DNA of 64,000 nt from assembly GCF_017642925.1 (NCBI RefSeq), contig NZ_JAEPOL010000014.1:19626-83625 (forward strand). The letters are read 5' to 3'. Made by a program: the position numbers and the translations under genes. Below are positions 1 to 10,542 of this stretch, piece by piece; position 1 is the first letter of the stretch, and each line of letters opens with the position of its first letter. Under the pieces are notes generated by a model. The model was not told where the DNA came from. It did no database searches and worked only from the letters and a program-made list of their open reading frames with translations. This DNA comes from Maricaulis sp. Its GTDB lineage: Bacteria; Pseudomonadota; Alphaproteobacteria; Caulobacterales; Maricaulaceae.

Positions 1-126
1 GATGTGTACGGCTGGATCATCGGGCGCGAGCCCGTTCCGGCCGAATTCGACACGCCGGTGATGGACCGGCTCAAGGCGTTCCGCGTCGATGCGGACGCAG
101 CCTTCGGCGACGGGCCGAAAGCCTGA
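1..126 (+). CDS. sdhE: FAD assembly factor SdhE (C-terminal part)
   Basis: The window opens inside this gene; 41 residues up to a TGA stop are visible. They begin DVYGWIIGREPVP and continue into an acidic tail. The Y-x-W-I-x-G-R segment followed by P-x-P-x-E is the conserved end of the SdhE/YgfY/CptB family, small helical proteins that help attach FAD covalently to the succinate dehydrogenase flavoprotein subunit. The N-terminal RGxxE motif lies outside the window and cannot be checked. The stop is 21 bases before mfd on the same strand, a common alphaproteobacterial pairing, so the two are probably co-transcribed. Confidence 0.85.
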   Translation, partial: DVYGWIIGREPVPAEFDTPVMDRLKAFRVDADAAFGDGPKA

Positions 127-147
127 TATTCGCGAGGCAGCGCAGAC

Positions 148-3639
<3,492 letters not shown>

Positions 3640-3705
3640 CGGGCCCGGGCCTGCTGAACTCATTCTGTTTTTCTCGGCTCCATCTCGTTTCCCCGGCCCT
3701 ATCTC

Positions 3706-3732
3706 CTTTCCCCGGACTTGTTCCGGGGAAAG
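3706..3732. repeat. CCCCGG palindrome (single hairpin copy)
   Basis: Perfect 11-bp inverted repeat, left arm CTTTCCCCGGA (3706-3716), loop CTTGT, right arm TCCGGGGAAAG (3722-3732). A half copy (TTTCCCCGGCC) precedes it near 3688. The same hairpin family recurs in pairs at 9.4, 17.2 and 63.6 kb, always between genes. It sits between the convergent mfd and the HTH gene at 3770 and could also act as a bidirectional terminator, although there is no T tract. Confidence 0.8.
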
Positions 3733-3769
3733 CGTTTTGGTCAGGTTGGCCCCTTGGAAAGCAGGGCGG

Positions 3770-4468
3770 TTACCGCCAGCGGAAGCTGATGAAGAAACAG
3801 CCCAGACTGCCCAGGAGAAACATCAGTCCGGGCACCAGGAACCAGCGCAGCGGGTTGGGTCGAGTGACAAGCGCGTGGTGGTTCAGCTGGAAATAACGCC
3901 GCCCGCCCTCGACCTCTTCGTAATAGCCATTGCCGCGATGCTGGTCTGTGGAGACATCAAGCTGATCAATCCGCTCGCGCATGGCGCGGATCTGATCGTG
4001 GCGGGGATGGTCGGCAGGAACCTCTGAGCGCACGACATCAAAGGCATTCGGACTTTCATCGAGCTGCAGGACTCCGTCGGAGCGATAGCGATAGAGATTT
4101 GCGTCCTGTGACAGATCGATGCGGGACAGGCCCAGCGCGCCGCCGCCCATCATCAGGAAGACCAGGCCGGCCAGCAGCCAGCCGCGTGTCAGGCGCAAGC
4201 GTCCGGCCTGTCCGGCCAGCACGGCGGCGCGCACTTCGCGGATTTCGCGCAGACGGTCGAGTTCGGCGGCCGAGACGCTTTCGCTGAGCTCGGCCGTATC
4301 GATGCCGAACACCTCGACAAGGCGCTCGAAGACATCGTCCGACGGGTAGGATCGCCCGGTTTCCAGCTTGGACAGATAGGATTGTTCGATCCGCGCCTTG
4401 GCGGCGGCCTCGGGCTGGGTCCAGCCTCTGTCTTCGCGCTTCTGGCGCAGATAGTCACCGAATTTCAT
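3770..4468 (-). CDS. Membrane-anchored helix-turn-helix (XRE-type) protein
   Basis: A 232-residue protein if started at the ATG at 4468, which has GAGGAAG just upstream; a longer reading frame to 4558 has no comparable site. Residues 1-60 are a Cro/CI-type HTH (FGDYLRQKREDRGWTQ, then YLSKLETGRSYPS). A basic stretch leads into one hydrophobic segment (about 95-120, WLLAGLVFLMMGGGALGL). A hydrophilic region of about 75 residues follows, then a second hydrophobic segment at the extreme C-terminus (WFLVPGLMFLLGSLGCFFI). The layout recalls RodZ or membrane-tethered regulators, but the C-terminal RodZ domain is not recognisable. Target and signal are unknown. Confidence 0.75.
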   Translation of the reverse strand: MKFGDYLRQKREDRGWTQPEAAAKARIEQSYLSKLETGRSYPSDDVFERLVEVFGIDTAELSESVSAAELDRLREIREVRAAVLAGQAGRLRLTRGWLLAGLVFLMMGGGALGLSRIDLSQDANLYRYRSDGVLQLDESPNAFDVVRSEVPADHPRHDQIRAMRERIDQLDVSTDQHRGNGYYEEVEGGRRYFQLNHHALVTRPNPLRWFLVPGLMFLLGSLGCFFISFRWR

Positions 4469-4702
4469 GATCTTCCTCACGGTCTGGCCGCAGCGCATCT
4501 GCTCGGCTCGTTCCGGAAGTCTTGGAAAGTCCCGAACCGACTTGAAGAAGAATAACAAGGACTATCCGGGAAAGCGCAGGAATTTCTTGTGTTGCCGGCA
4601 TCCGTTGGGGCGTCCGCTGCTGCCAGGGCTCCCCGGAACGGGGGAGAGACCGTTCTGCTGATTCCCGCGAGGCTGCGGCATCATCAAGCGGGGAGATGCG
4701 CG

Positions 4703-5020
4703 ATGGACGCCTCGAAGGAAATTCTCACACCGGCCTTCCAGATCCTGACCGGGCTGAGCTTCATGCTGTTTTTGCTGGTCATGCTGCGGATACGCGCGGT
4801 GCTGCGCGGGGCCGGCGGCATGCTGCTGAAGCTTGCCATGCTGGGGATCCCGCTGGGCTTTCTGGTCCTGGCGCAGGCCGGGCGCGAATATTCGCTCGGC
4901 GGTGCAGCCGGCCTGCTGCTCGCGGCCGGTGGCTGTTTCTTTGTCAGCCTCGTCCTGATGGGTGGCGGAATGGTTCTGCTGGTGCGCGACGGCCCGGTCG
5001 GCGGCAAGCCTCAGGCCTGA
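4703..5020 (+). CDS. Small membrane protein of unknown function
   Basis: 105 residues from the ATG at 4703, with GGGGAG about 8 bases upstream. Three hydrophobic segments are visible (about residues 10-28, 38-56 and 65-93) with short charged loops; the third is glycine-rich (LLLAAGGCFFVSLVLMGGGM) and may form one or two passes. No family is recognised. It runs divergently from the HTH gene and converges on the PopA-like gene. Its stop codon overlaps that gene's stop by ten bases within the palindrome TCAGGCCTGA. Coding is supported by the RBS, the even hydrophobic profile and GC-rich third positions. Confidence 0.65.
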   Translation: MDASKEILTPAFQILTGLSFMLFLLVMLRIRAVLRGAGGMLLKLAMLGIPLGFLVLAQAGREYSLGGAAGLLLAAGGCFFVSLVLMGGGMVLLVRDGPVGGKPQA

Positions 5021-6327
5021 GCGACGATCTGGGCCGGGCTCTGCAGGGCCCGTATTGCCCGCTCGACCAGGGTTTCCGCGGTCTCGCCGGTGCGCACCGG
5101 AACGGGCGCGGCCCGCACGGTCAGCCTGAAAGGATGCAGCGGATCCTCGCTCTCGAAAGCCGTGCATTCCGCGATCGCGGCGATCCGGGAGGCGACACAG
5201 TCAATGCCCGGCGCGTCCGTGAAGGGCAGGACGGCCAGGAAGACGTCGCTGGAGAAGCGGGCGGCAGCGTCCTCGGTACGCAGCAGGTGACGCAGCATTG
5301 CGGCAAACTGGCGGCGCGCCTTTTCGGCCGAGGCATCGTCGGGCCGTTCGCGGCCTTCCGGCAGCATGATCTGCAGGGCAATGAGCGCAAAGCTCAGCTC
5401 GTCGCGGGCCGACACGTTCAAAAGGTCCTGGATGTGTGACACCAGGAAGCCGGAATTGAACAGGCCGGTCTCGATATCCAGCGTGCGCGGATCGCGGCAG
5501 GCATCCAGCGCCGCCTTGGCCTGGCGCCGGCGCTTGCGCTCCTCGGTCAGGGTCAGGATGCGCTCGCGCAGCTCCGCATCGCCCGCGGAGGGTTCCAGAA
5601 TGTCGGATACGCCGCGCGCAAAGGCTTCATCGGAGGTCTGGGCGTCGACGCGGTCGGCCAGCAGCACGACCGGGGTGTGGTAGAGCCGGGCATTGCGGCG
5701 CATGGCCGAGGAGATGGTGAAGGCGATCTCGCGCTTGCCGGTCGCATTCAGCACCACGGCGTCGAAGGGCCGCTCGTGCAGATAGTCGAAGGCGGAATAG
5801 GAGGAAAAGGCGGCGACGACATCGGCGCCGGCCTGTTCCAGCACATGCTGCAGCCCCATGAAGCGCGGCGAGGCATCGCCGACATAAAGTATGCTGGGCG
5901 GTGTGTCCTGGCGGTCCACCTGCGGACGGCCGCGGCCGTAGAGCGCGGTGACTTCGGCGCGGCGGGCGGCGACGATTTCCATCGCATGCAGGCGGAAGAG
6001 GGCGCGCAGGCGGGCCGCGATCTGTACGGCCGGCGCCGGATCGCGCAGCCAGGCATCCACCGTGTCGCGCGGGGCGAGACCGGCCGGTCCGACCACGAGT
6101 ATCGGCAGGGCCTGGTCGGAAAAGCGTGCAAAGGCGCGCAGCCCGTCATCGATATCGTTTTCACATTCGGCGAGGATCACGCCGCCGGCCCAGTAGTGAT
6201 GACGCCGGGCAGGCGGGCTGTCAGCCCGGACGATGCGGCAATTCAGGGCCAGCCGGCCCAATTGCTCCGCCAGTCCGTCCACGCGGCCGGATAGTCCGAA
6301 TACAAGGACGTCGAGCGAGCGTCCCAT
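5011..6327 (-). CDS. PopA-like degenerate diguanylate cyclase (REC-REC-GGDEF)
   Basis: 438 residues from the ATG at 6327, which has AGGGGGA five bases upstream; a longer frame to 6387 lacks such a site. Two receiver-like domains (about 1-125 and 145-270) precede a GGDEF-type domain. In the latter the active-site GGDEF is SSDVF (residues 359-363), which should abolish cyclase activity, while the upstream c-di-GMP inhibitory-site motif RxxD is kept as RTED (350-353). This is the arrangement of Caulobacter PopA, a c-di-GMP effector that brings CtrA to ClpXP at the pole. PopA identity is inferred from architecture; an uncharacterised PleD paralogue is the alternative. Confidence 0.75.
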   Translation of the reverse strand: MGRSLDVLVFGLSGRVDGLAEQLGRLALNCRIVRADSPPARRHHYWAGGVILAECENDIDDGLRAFARFSDQALPILVVGPAGLAPRDTVDAWLRDPAPAVQIAARLRALFRLHAMEIVAARRAEVTALYGRGRPQVDRQDTPPSILYVGDASPRFMGLQHVLEQAGADVVAAFSSYSAFDYLHERPFDAVVLNATGKREIAFTISSAMRRNARLYHTPVVLLADRVDAQTSDEAFARGVSDILEPSAGDAELRERILTLTEERKRRRQAKAALDACRDPRTLDIETGLFNSGFLVSHIQDLLNVSARDELSFALIALQIMLPEGRERPDDASAEKARRQFAAMLRHLLRTEDAAARFSSDVFLAVLPFTDAPGIDCVASRIAAIAECTAFESEDPLHPFRLTVRAAPVPVRTGETAETLVERAIRALQSPAQIVAQA

Positions 6328-6420
6328 TCGTCCCCCTGCCGATTTGAGCGCTGATGCCGTATTTCGCGAGTTTGTCACAAGTGCCACGCTTCTGGAACAA
6401 ACGAATCAAAGGTTGGCGAC

Positions 6421-7509
6421 ATGAAACCCCAAGGACCTCTAAAAGGCGTTAAGGTAATTGAGTTTGTCGGACTGGGTCCGGCCCCTTTCTGCGCCATGAT
6501 GCTCTCCGATATGGGCGCAGATGTGATCCGCGTCGACCGCAAGGGCGCGCTGGGCGGGGGGCATGCCGACGTTCTGGGCCGTGGCCGGCGCTCGATTGCG
6601 CTGGACCTGAAGGACGAGGCCGAGCTGGCCCTGTGCCGCGATCTCATCGGCAAGGCGGACATCCTGCTGGAAGGCTATCGCCCCGGCGTGATGGAACGCC
6701 TGGGCCTGGGGCCCGATGTGGCCCTGGCTGCCAATCCGGCCCTCGTCTATGGCCGCATGACGGGCTGGGGCCAGTACGGACCGCTCGCCCATGCTGCCGG
6801 CCATGACATCAATTATGTCGCCCTGTCCGGCGCGCTCGGCGCGATCGGCAGCAAGGAGCAGCCGGCCATCCCGCTCAACCTGGTCGGCGATTTCGGCGGC
6901 GGGGCGATGTATCTCGCCTTTGGCGTGCTGGCCGCGCTGCACCATGCGCGCACCGACGGGGAGGGTCAGGTGGTGGATGCGGCGATTGTCGACGGTGCCG
7001 TCTCGCTGATGGCCTCGCAGCACCAGCTCGCCGCGGTCGGCCTGTGGTCGCCGGAGCGCGGCCGCAACCTGCTCGACGGCGCGGCGCATTTCTACACCGT
7101 CTATGAATGCGCCGATGGCGGTCATGTGTCGATCGGCCCGCTTGAGCCGGAATTCTACGCCCTCCTGTGCACGAAACTGGGTGTCGATGCCCAGGCCCTG
7201 CCGGCCGACTGGTCGGGCCGCAACTGGGAGGAGGCGAGGCCGGTCTTTGCCGATCTCTTCCGTCAGAAGACCCGCGATGAATGGTGCGAGCTGCTGGAAG
7301 GCACGGATGTGTGTTTCGCTCCGGTGCTCAATTACGAGGAATCCGCGGCCCATCCGCACATGCGCGAGCGCGGCAGCTATGCCGAACCGGGCGGGGTGCG
7401 CCAGCCGGCCCCGGCGCCGCGCTTCTCCCGCACACCCGGCGCCATCCAGGGACCGGCGCCTGTGCCGGGCGCCGACCGTGAGGCGATTTTGGCTGATTGG
7501 GGAATATAG
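6421..7509 (+). CDS. Alpha-methylacyl-CoA racemase / CaiB-BaiF family CoA transferase
   Basis: 362 residues, the normal length for the AMACR branch of family III CoA transferases. These racemases epimerise 2-methylacyl-CoA esters in branched-chain and isoprenoid degradation. Visible features are the N-terminal LKGVKVIEFVGLGPAPFC, the RVDRKG loop, GRGRRSIALDLK, and the catalytic region AAGHDINYVALSGAL (His) with LVGDFGGGAMYL (Asp). The C-terminal part carries DVCFAPVLNYEES. The gene diverges from the PopA-like gene with 93 bases between the starts. The nearby tail-to-tail gene is the pentapeptide protein, so no pathway context is visible. Confidence 0.9.
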   Translation: MKPQGPLKGVKVIEFVGLGPAPFCAMMLSDMGADVIRVDRKGALGGGHADVLGRGRRSIALDLKDEAELALCRDLIGKADILLEGYRPGVMERLGLGPDVALAANPALVYGRMTGWGQYGPLAHAAGHDINYVALSGALGAIGSKEQPAIPLNLVGDFGGGAMYLAFGVLAALHHARTDGEGQVVDAAIVDGAVSLMASQHQLAAVGLWSPERGRNLLDGAAHFYTVYECADGGHVSIGPLEPEFYALLCTKLGVDAQALPADWSGRNWEEARPVFADLFRQKTRDEWCELLEGTDVCFAPVLNYEESAAHPHMRERGSYAEPGGVRQPAPAPRFSRTPGAIQGPAPVPGADREAILADWGI

Positions 7510-7513
7510 CCAG

Positions 7514-8800
7514 CTACCGGTCCAGCAGACGGTCGGTGCCCAGGGCGCCGGAGAGCGCATCCGGCGACAGCTGTGCACCGGCCATCCGCGCATAGGCGAG
7601 ATCGGTGCCGGTCAGCCTCGCCTGTTCCAGATTCGCATCGCGCCAGTCGCTGTAGCGGCACTGGGCCTTGTCCAGCTGCACCGGCAGCACACGCCCGCCG
7701 CCCAGGGTGAGCGGCGTCAGCCGGGCGCCCGTCAGATCGGCATGGGTGAGCCAGGCACCGCTGAGATCTGCGCCGCGCAGATCGGCACCGGCAAGCTTGC
7801 AGCCGCGCAGATCGGCCCCGGCCAGGCGGGCGCCCTGCAATTCGCAGCCGCTGAGATCCAGCCCGGCCAGACAGGCCCGCGGTGCGCGCAGCGCAGTCAG
7901 GGCCCGCCCGGCGAGCGAGCCGGCAGGACGCAGGTCGAGGGCGGTGAAATCGACCGGCTGGCCGCTGGCGCTGCCGCGCACCTGCTGGATATGTTCGGTC
8001 AGCCGCGTCTCGGCCTCGCGCGCCGTCAGCACGCCGGCCGGTTCCGGGATGGGGCGGTCGGGATGGGCGCCGGTCTGCATGTCGCGCGTGACCGCCATGT
8101 CGAGCCGGGCGCCCTCCATGTCGCAGCCGCGAAGATCGGCGGCGGTCAGCGACGCGCTGGAAAAATCCGTTCCGGCGACCAGCGCCAGCGCGAAACGCGC
8201 GCCCTCCAGATCGCTGCGGCACAGGCGGGCTCCGGACAGGTTGGCATCCTCGAACCGCGTTTCGCGCGCCGAAACGCCGCTCAGCCGGGCCCCGGCCAGC
8301 GAGGCCCCGGAAAAGTCCGCATCGTCGAGCGTGCTGGCCTGAACCGTCGCCGGCTTGCCGTCATGGCCGGGCAGGGGGCGTTCGCGGAAATCCGCGCCGG
8401 CACAGCGCGCCGCGACAAGCCGGGCACCTGTGAGATCGCAGCCGCGCAGATCGGCACCCTCGAGCCGGGCGCCGACCAGACTGGCCTGACGCATCACGGT
8501 CCCGCGAAAGCCGGCACCGCGGCAGTCCGCCCCGTCAAATCGTGCGTCGGAGAGGTCGCTGTCGGAAAAGTCGGCATCGCGCAGATCGCAGCCGCTGAAA
8601 TCCTGGCCGGCCAGGGCCGCGCCGCGGAAGACCGCACGCGCGCCGCCGGCTTCGCCCGTCAGGAAAGCTGTGTGCAGCCGGCACGAAGTTTCGATGCCGG
8701 CCCGGTCCCAGCTGCGGGATGCATGTGCGGTCAACGGTTCATCCGTGCGGCCTGAAACATGGTGTGCAACTGCGATACCCAAGCGCCCGCATGCTGGCAA
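7514..8800 (-). CDS. Pentapeptide-repeat protein A
   Basis: Up to 428 residues. From about residue 55 most of the chain is A(D/N)LXX-type five-residue repeats (for example DFSGCDLRDADFSDSDLSDA), which fold as a right-handed quadrilateral beta-helix. The helix is broken around residues 220-265 by a non-repeat helical insert (AREAETRLTEHIQQVRG) and ends in LSPDALSGALGTDRLLDR. The start is uncertain: the ATG at 8800 is the only in-frame ATG but lacks a clear RBS, and a TTG near 8734 is possible. There is no signal peptide, so it is probably cytoplasmic. A relative at 35898-37004 shares the N-terminal CRAVF-like block and the ALSGAL motif. The function is unknown; DNA-gyrase mimicry is known for some family members only. 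Confidence 0.8.
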   Translation of the reverse strand: MPACGRLGIAVAHHVSGRTDEPLTAHASRSWDRAGIETSCRLHTAFLTGEAGGARAVFRGAALAGQDFSGCDLRDADFSDSDLSDARFDGADCRGAGFRGTVMRQASLVGARLEGADLRGCDLTGARLVAARCAGADFRERPLPGHDGKPATVQASTLDDADFSGASLAGARLSGVSARETRFEDANLSGARLCRSDLEGARFALALVAGTDFSSASLTAADLRGCDMEGARLDMAVTRDMQTGAHPDRPIPEPAGVLTAREAETRLTEHIQQVRGSASGQPVDFTALDLRPAGSLAGRALTALRAPRACLAGLDLSGCELQGARLAGADLRGCKLAGADLRGADLSGAWLTHADLTGARLTPLTLGGGRVLPVQLDKAQCRYSDWRDANLEQARLTGTDLAYARMAGAQLSPDALSGALGTDRLLDR

Positions 8801-8879
8801 GCGGCGGTGCCGGAGGCGACGGACATGAATGATGAATAGCGTTCATGTCGGGTTCAGCGGACCTTTGGCAATGTCCGTC

Positions 8880-8989
8880 TCGAGACCGGCGAACACCCTG
8901 TAGTCCCTCGCTCGTTTTCCGGTCTCGATATCGCTTAGATAGAACCGAAACGCCGGCTGCCCCCAACAGCCGGCGTTTCTTTGTTTCAG
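8880..8989 (+). ncRNA. Candidate small RNA ending in an intrinsic terminator
   Basis: This 274-base gap between the pentapeptide gene and the 83-aa gene has no good reading frame. It carries a 9-bp perfect stem, CGAGACCGG (8881-8889) with CCGGTCTCG (8919-8927), enclosing a 29-base loop containing CCCTCGCTCG. About 20 bases later comes a 12-bp terminator hairpin with a T-rich tail. Hairpin, short single-stranded stretch, then terminator is the usual layout of a trans-acting bacterial sRNA. The promoter was not identified and the 5' end is a guess. A leader of the downstream gene is unlikely because the terminator lies between them. Confidence 0.5.
8948..8989 (+). terminator. Strong rho-independent terminator
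   Basis: Perfect 12-bp stem AAACGCCGGCTG (8948-8959) with CAGCCGGCGTTT (8967-8978), seven-base loop CCCCCAA, followed by CTTTGTTTC. The T-rich side is only on the plus strand. The pentapeptide gene upstream runs the other way, so the terminator must end a transcript starting in the gap, supporting the candidate sRNA. Confidence 0.85.
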
Positions 8990-9074
8990 CAGGGCAAAAC
9001 AGGGGTGACAGGTTTTGTCCTGGCGGCCTGTCAGAGTGATCTCCATCGAAGATGAACACGGATGGAGAGCCCCA

Positions 9075-9326
9075 ATGGCCATCGCGATCAATGCCTATGT
9101 CGAAGGTGCAGGCGGCGTTCTGCGCAACATGGTCCCGCACCGTTTCCGCGACGGTTTCTTCCGCATGCAGCGCCCCGGCGACGATATCGACTGCCTGCAC
9201 GTGGAAGACCTGCGCTCGGTGTGCCGCTATCTCAACAAGGGCTACCAGCTCGCCATGAGCTCGGCCGACGGCCACTCCATGCCCTCTTGGCAGCCGGCAG
9301 AAATGGTGCGCATCGCGGTGCGGTGA
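9075..9326 (+). CDS. Conserved-looking small protein of unknown function
   Basis: 83 residues from the ATG at 9075, preceded by GGAGAG about 8 bases upstream. The sequence starts MAIAINAYVEGAGGVLRN and is mixed and compact, with no signal peptide, membrane segment or cysteine pair arranged for metal. A C-terminal SWQPAEMVRIAVR segment looks like a terminal beta strand. No family is recognised. It stands alone between the sRNA terminator and a repeat pair. A proper start site and balanced composition argue for a real gene. Confidence 0.6.
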   Translation: MAIAINAYVEGAGGVLRNMVPHRFRDGFFRMQRPGDDIDCLHVEDLRSVCRYLNKGYQLAMSSADGHSMPSWQPAEMVRIAVR

Positions 9327-9348
9327 CCTTCCAACGACCAACCGCCAG

Positions 9349-9443
9349 TTTCCCCGGATTTATTCTTTCCCCGGATTCATTCCGGGGCCTGCCAAAGCCT
9401 CAAGCGCACACTCAACCAGACCCCGGCACAAGGCCGGGGAAAA
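9349..9443. repeat. Paired CCCCGG palindromes (BIME-like)
   Basis: Two hairpins in head-to-head order. The first is CCCCGGA / TCCGGGG around loop TTCAT (9369-9387). The second is CCCCGGC / GCCGGGG around ACAAG (9421-9439). They are separated by 33 bases and flanked outside by TTTCC and GGAAA. A half copy (TTTCCCCGGATTTATTC) precedes them at 9349. The same two-hairpin design recurs at 17.2 and 63.6 kb. Confidence 0.8.
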
Positions 9444-9462
9444 CAGAGTGTACGGGCGCGCC

Positions 9463-10455
9463 CTAAGGCAGCCCCGGAAAGTCCCCGCGGCGATGGCCGG
9501 CGACCATGTCGGCCAGCGCTTTGGGCTCCAGTACCTCGACCTGGTCGCCCCAGGCATAGAGGTGCCAGCACATTTCCAGAAGACCGCTGGCACGGAAGCG
9601 CACGATCACCGAACCGTCCTCGAGCGTTTCGGTCGATTGCAGCGGGTGGAAACGGTAGCGCAGGGCGTGGGGCGCGGCGGCGGGGGTGAATTTCCAGACC
9701 ACATCGCCGAACTCGGCCTCGTTCTGGAACACGCCGAAGGAGCGGTTGGCATAGGCTTCCAGGTCGAAGGCCTCGTCACGGGCGAACCAGTCCTGCGTCA
9801 CCAACGCGCTCTCGATATCCTCGACCCGGTAGTGACGCATCACCGTGTCGCCGCGTTCTCGGTCGCGGCCGACCAGATAGCGCCGCGCGCCCAGCAGCAG
9901 GCCATAGGGTTCCACCCGGCGGGTCTTGGCGGCGCTGTCCTGGCGCCCGCGATAGGCGATCTCCAGTACGAAGGGGCCTTTCAGCGCCTCGGCAATGGCG
10001 CTGTCGATGCGCGGGTCCGAGGCCGGCTGCGGGCCGGGACGGGCGGCATGGCCCATGGCTTCCAGCAGCGCTTCCTCATCGGCTTCCAGCCCCGGGCGCC
10101 GCTTGTCGGGCATCAGGATCTTGATGGTTTCGCGCAACGAGCGCAGCTGCCCGGCCTCGCGGGTCAGGCCCTGGCGGTCCAGCGTCGTGCCGGCGAGTTC
10201 CAGCGCGGCGACCTCGTCAGCCGTGGGCGCAAAGAATTCCGCCACCCGGCGGCGCGGCACGCGCCAGCGCTTGTGGCCTTCGGCGTCGACATAATCCTCG
10301 GTGTCGGGGAAGACGCGCACCAGCGCATCGGTCATCCGCTGGGCGGTGCGGCGCACACAATCGAACTCCGCCTCGATCTCGTTCAGCGAGACGCCGGCAT
10401 AGCCGCTGGCCATGCGCGCCAGCTGCAACAGTTCCACGGCCTTGGAAAACGCCAT
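9463..10455 (-). CDS. WYL-domain transcriptional regulator
   Basis: 330 residues from an ATG at 10455. An N-terminal winged HTH of DeoR/YafY type (MAFSKAVELLQLARMASG, then TAQRMTDALVRVFP) is followed by a WYL-type domain around 140-225 (FVLEIAYRGRQDSAAKTRRVEPYGLLLGA written in parts, with RRYLVGRD) and a C-terminal WCX region ending at residue 330. WYL proteins often sense nucleic acid or nucleotide ligands and regulate DNA-damage or defence genes. No defence genes are visible next to it. It diverges from the YihY gene, 87 bases between the starts. Confidence 0.85.
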   Translation of the reverse strand: MAFSKAVELLQLARMASGYAGVSLNEIEAEFDCVRRTAQRMTDALVRVFPDTEDYVDAEGHKRWRVPRRRVAEFFAPTADEVAALELAGTTLDRQGLTREAGQLRSLRETIKILMPDKRRPGLEADEEALLEAMGHAARPGPQPASDPRIDSAIAEALKGPFVLEIAYRGRQDSAAKTRRVEPYGLLLGARRYLVGRDRERGDTVMRHYRVEDIESALVTQDWFARDEAFDLEAYANRSFGVFQNEAEFGDVVWKFTPAAAPHALRYRFHPLQSTETLEDGSVIVRFRASGLLEMCWHLYAWGDQVEVLEPKALADMVAGHRRGDFPGLP

Positions 10456-10542
10456 CGGGTTATCCTAGTTTCACGGGCAAGCGGGGCAGCCTGGACACGA
10501 CTGATTCCGTTTTCGTGCGGCAGAGGGCCCGTTTGGCAGGCA

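Noticed and set aside
4469..4702. Possible gene or RNA in the 234-base gap between the HTH and small membrane genes
   Set aside because: Only one weak inverted repeat (CTCCCCGGAACGGGGGAG) was found and no frame with a start; nothing further can be supported.
9448..10542. Long plus-strand reading frame running into the YihY gene
   Set aside because: It is antisense to the WYL regulator; the RBS-supported ATG for the membrane protein is at 10543.
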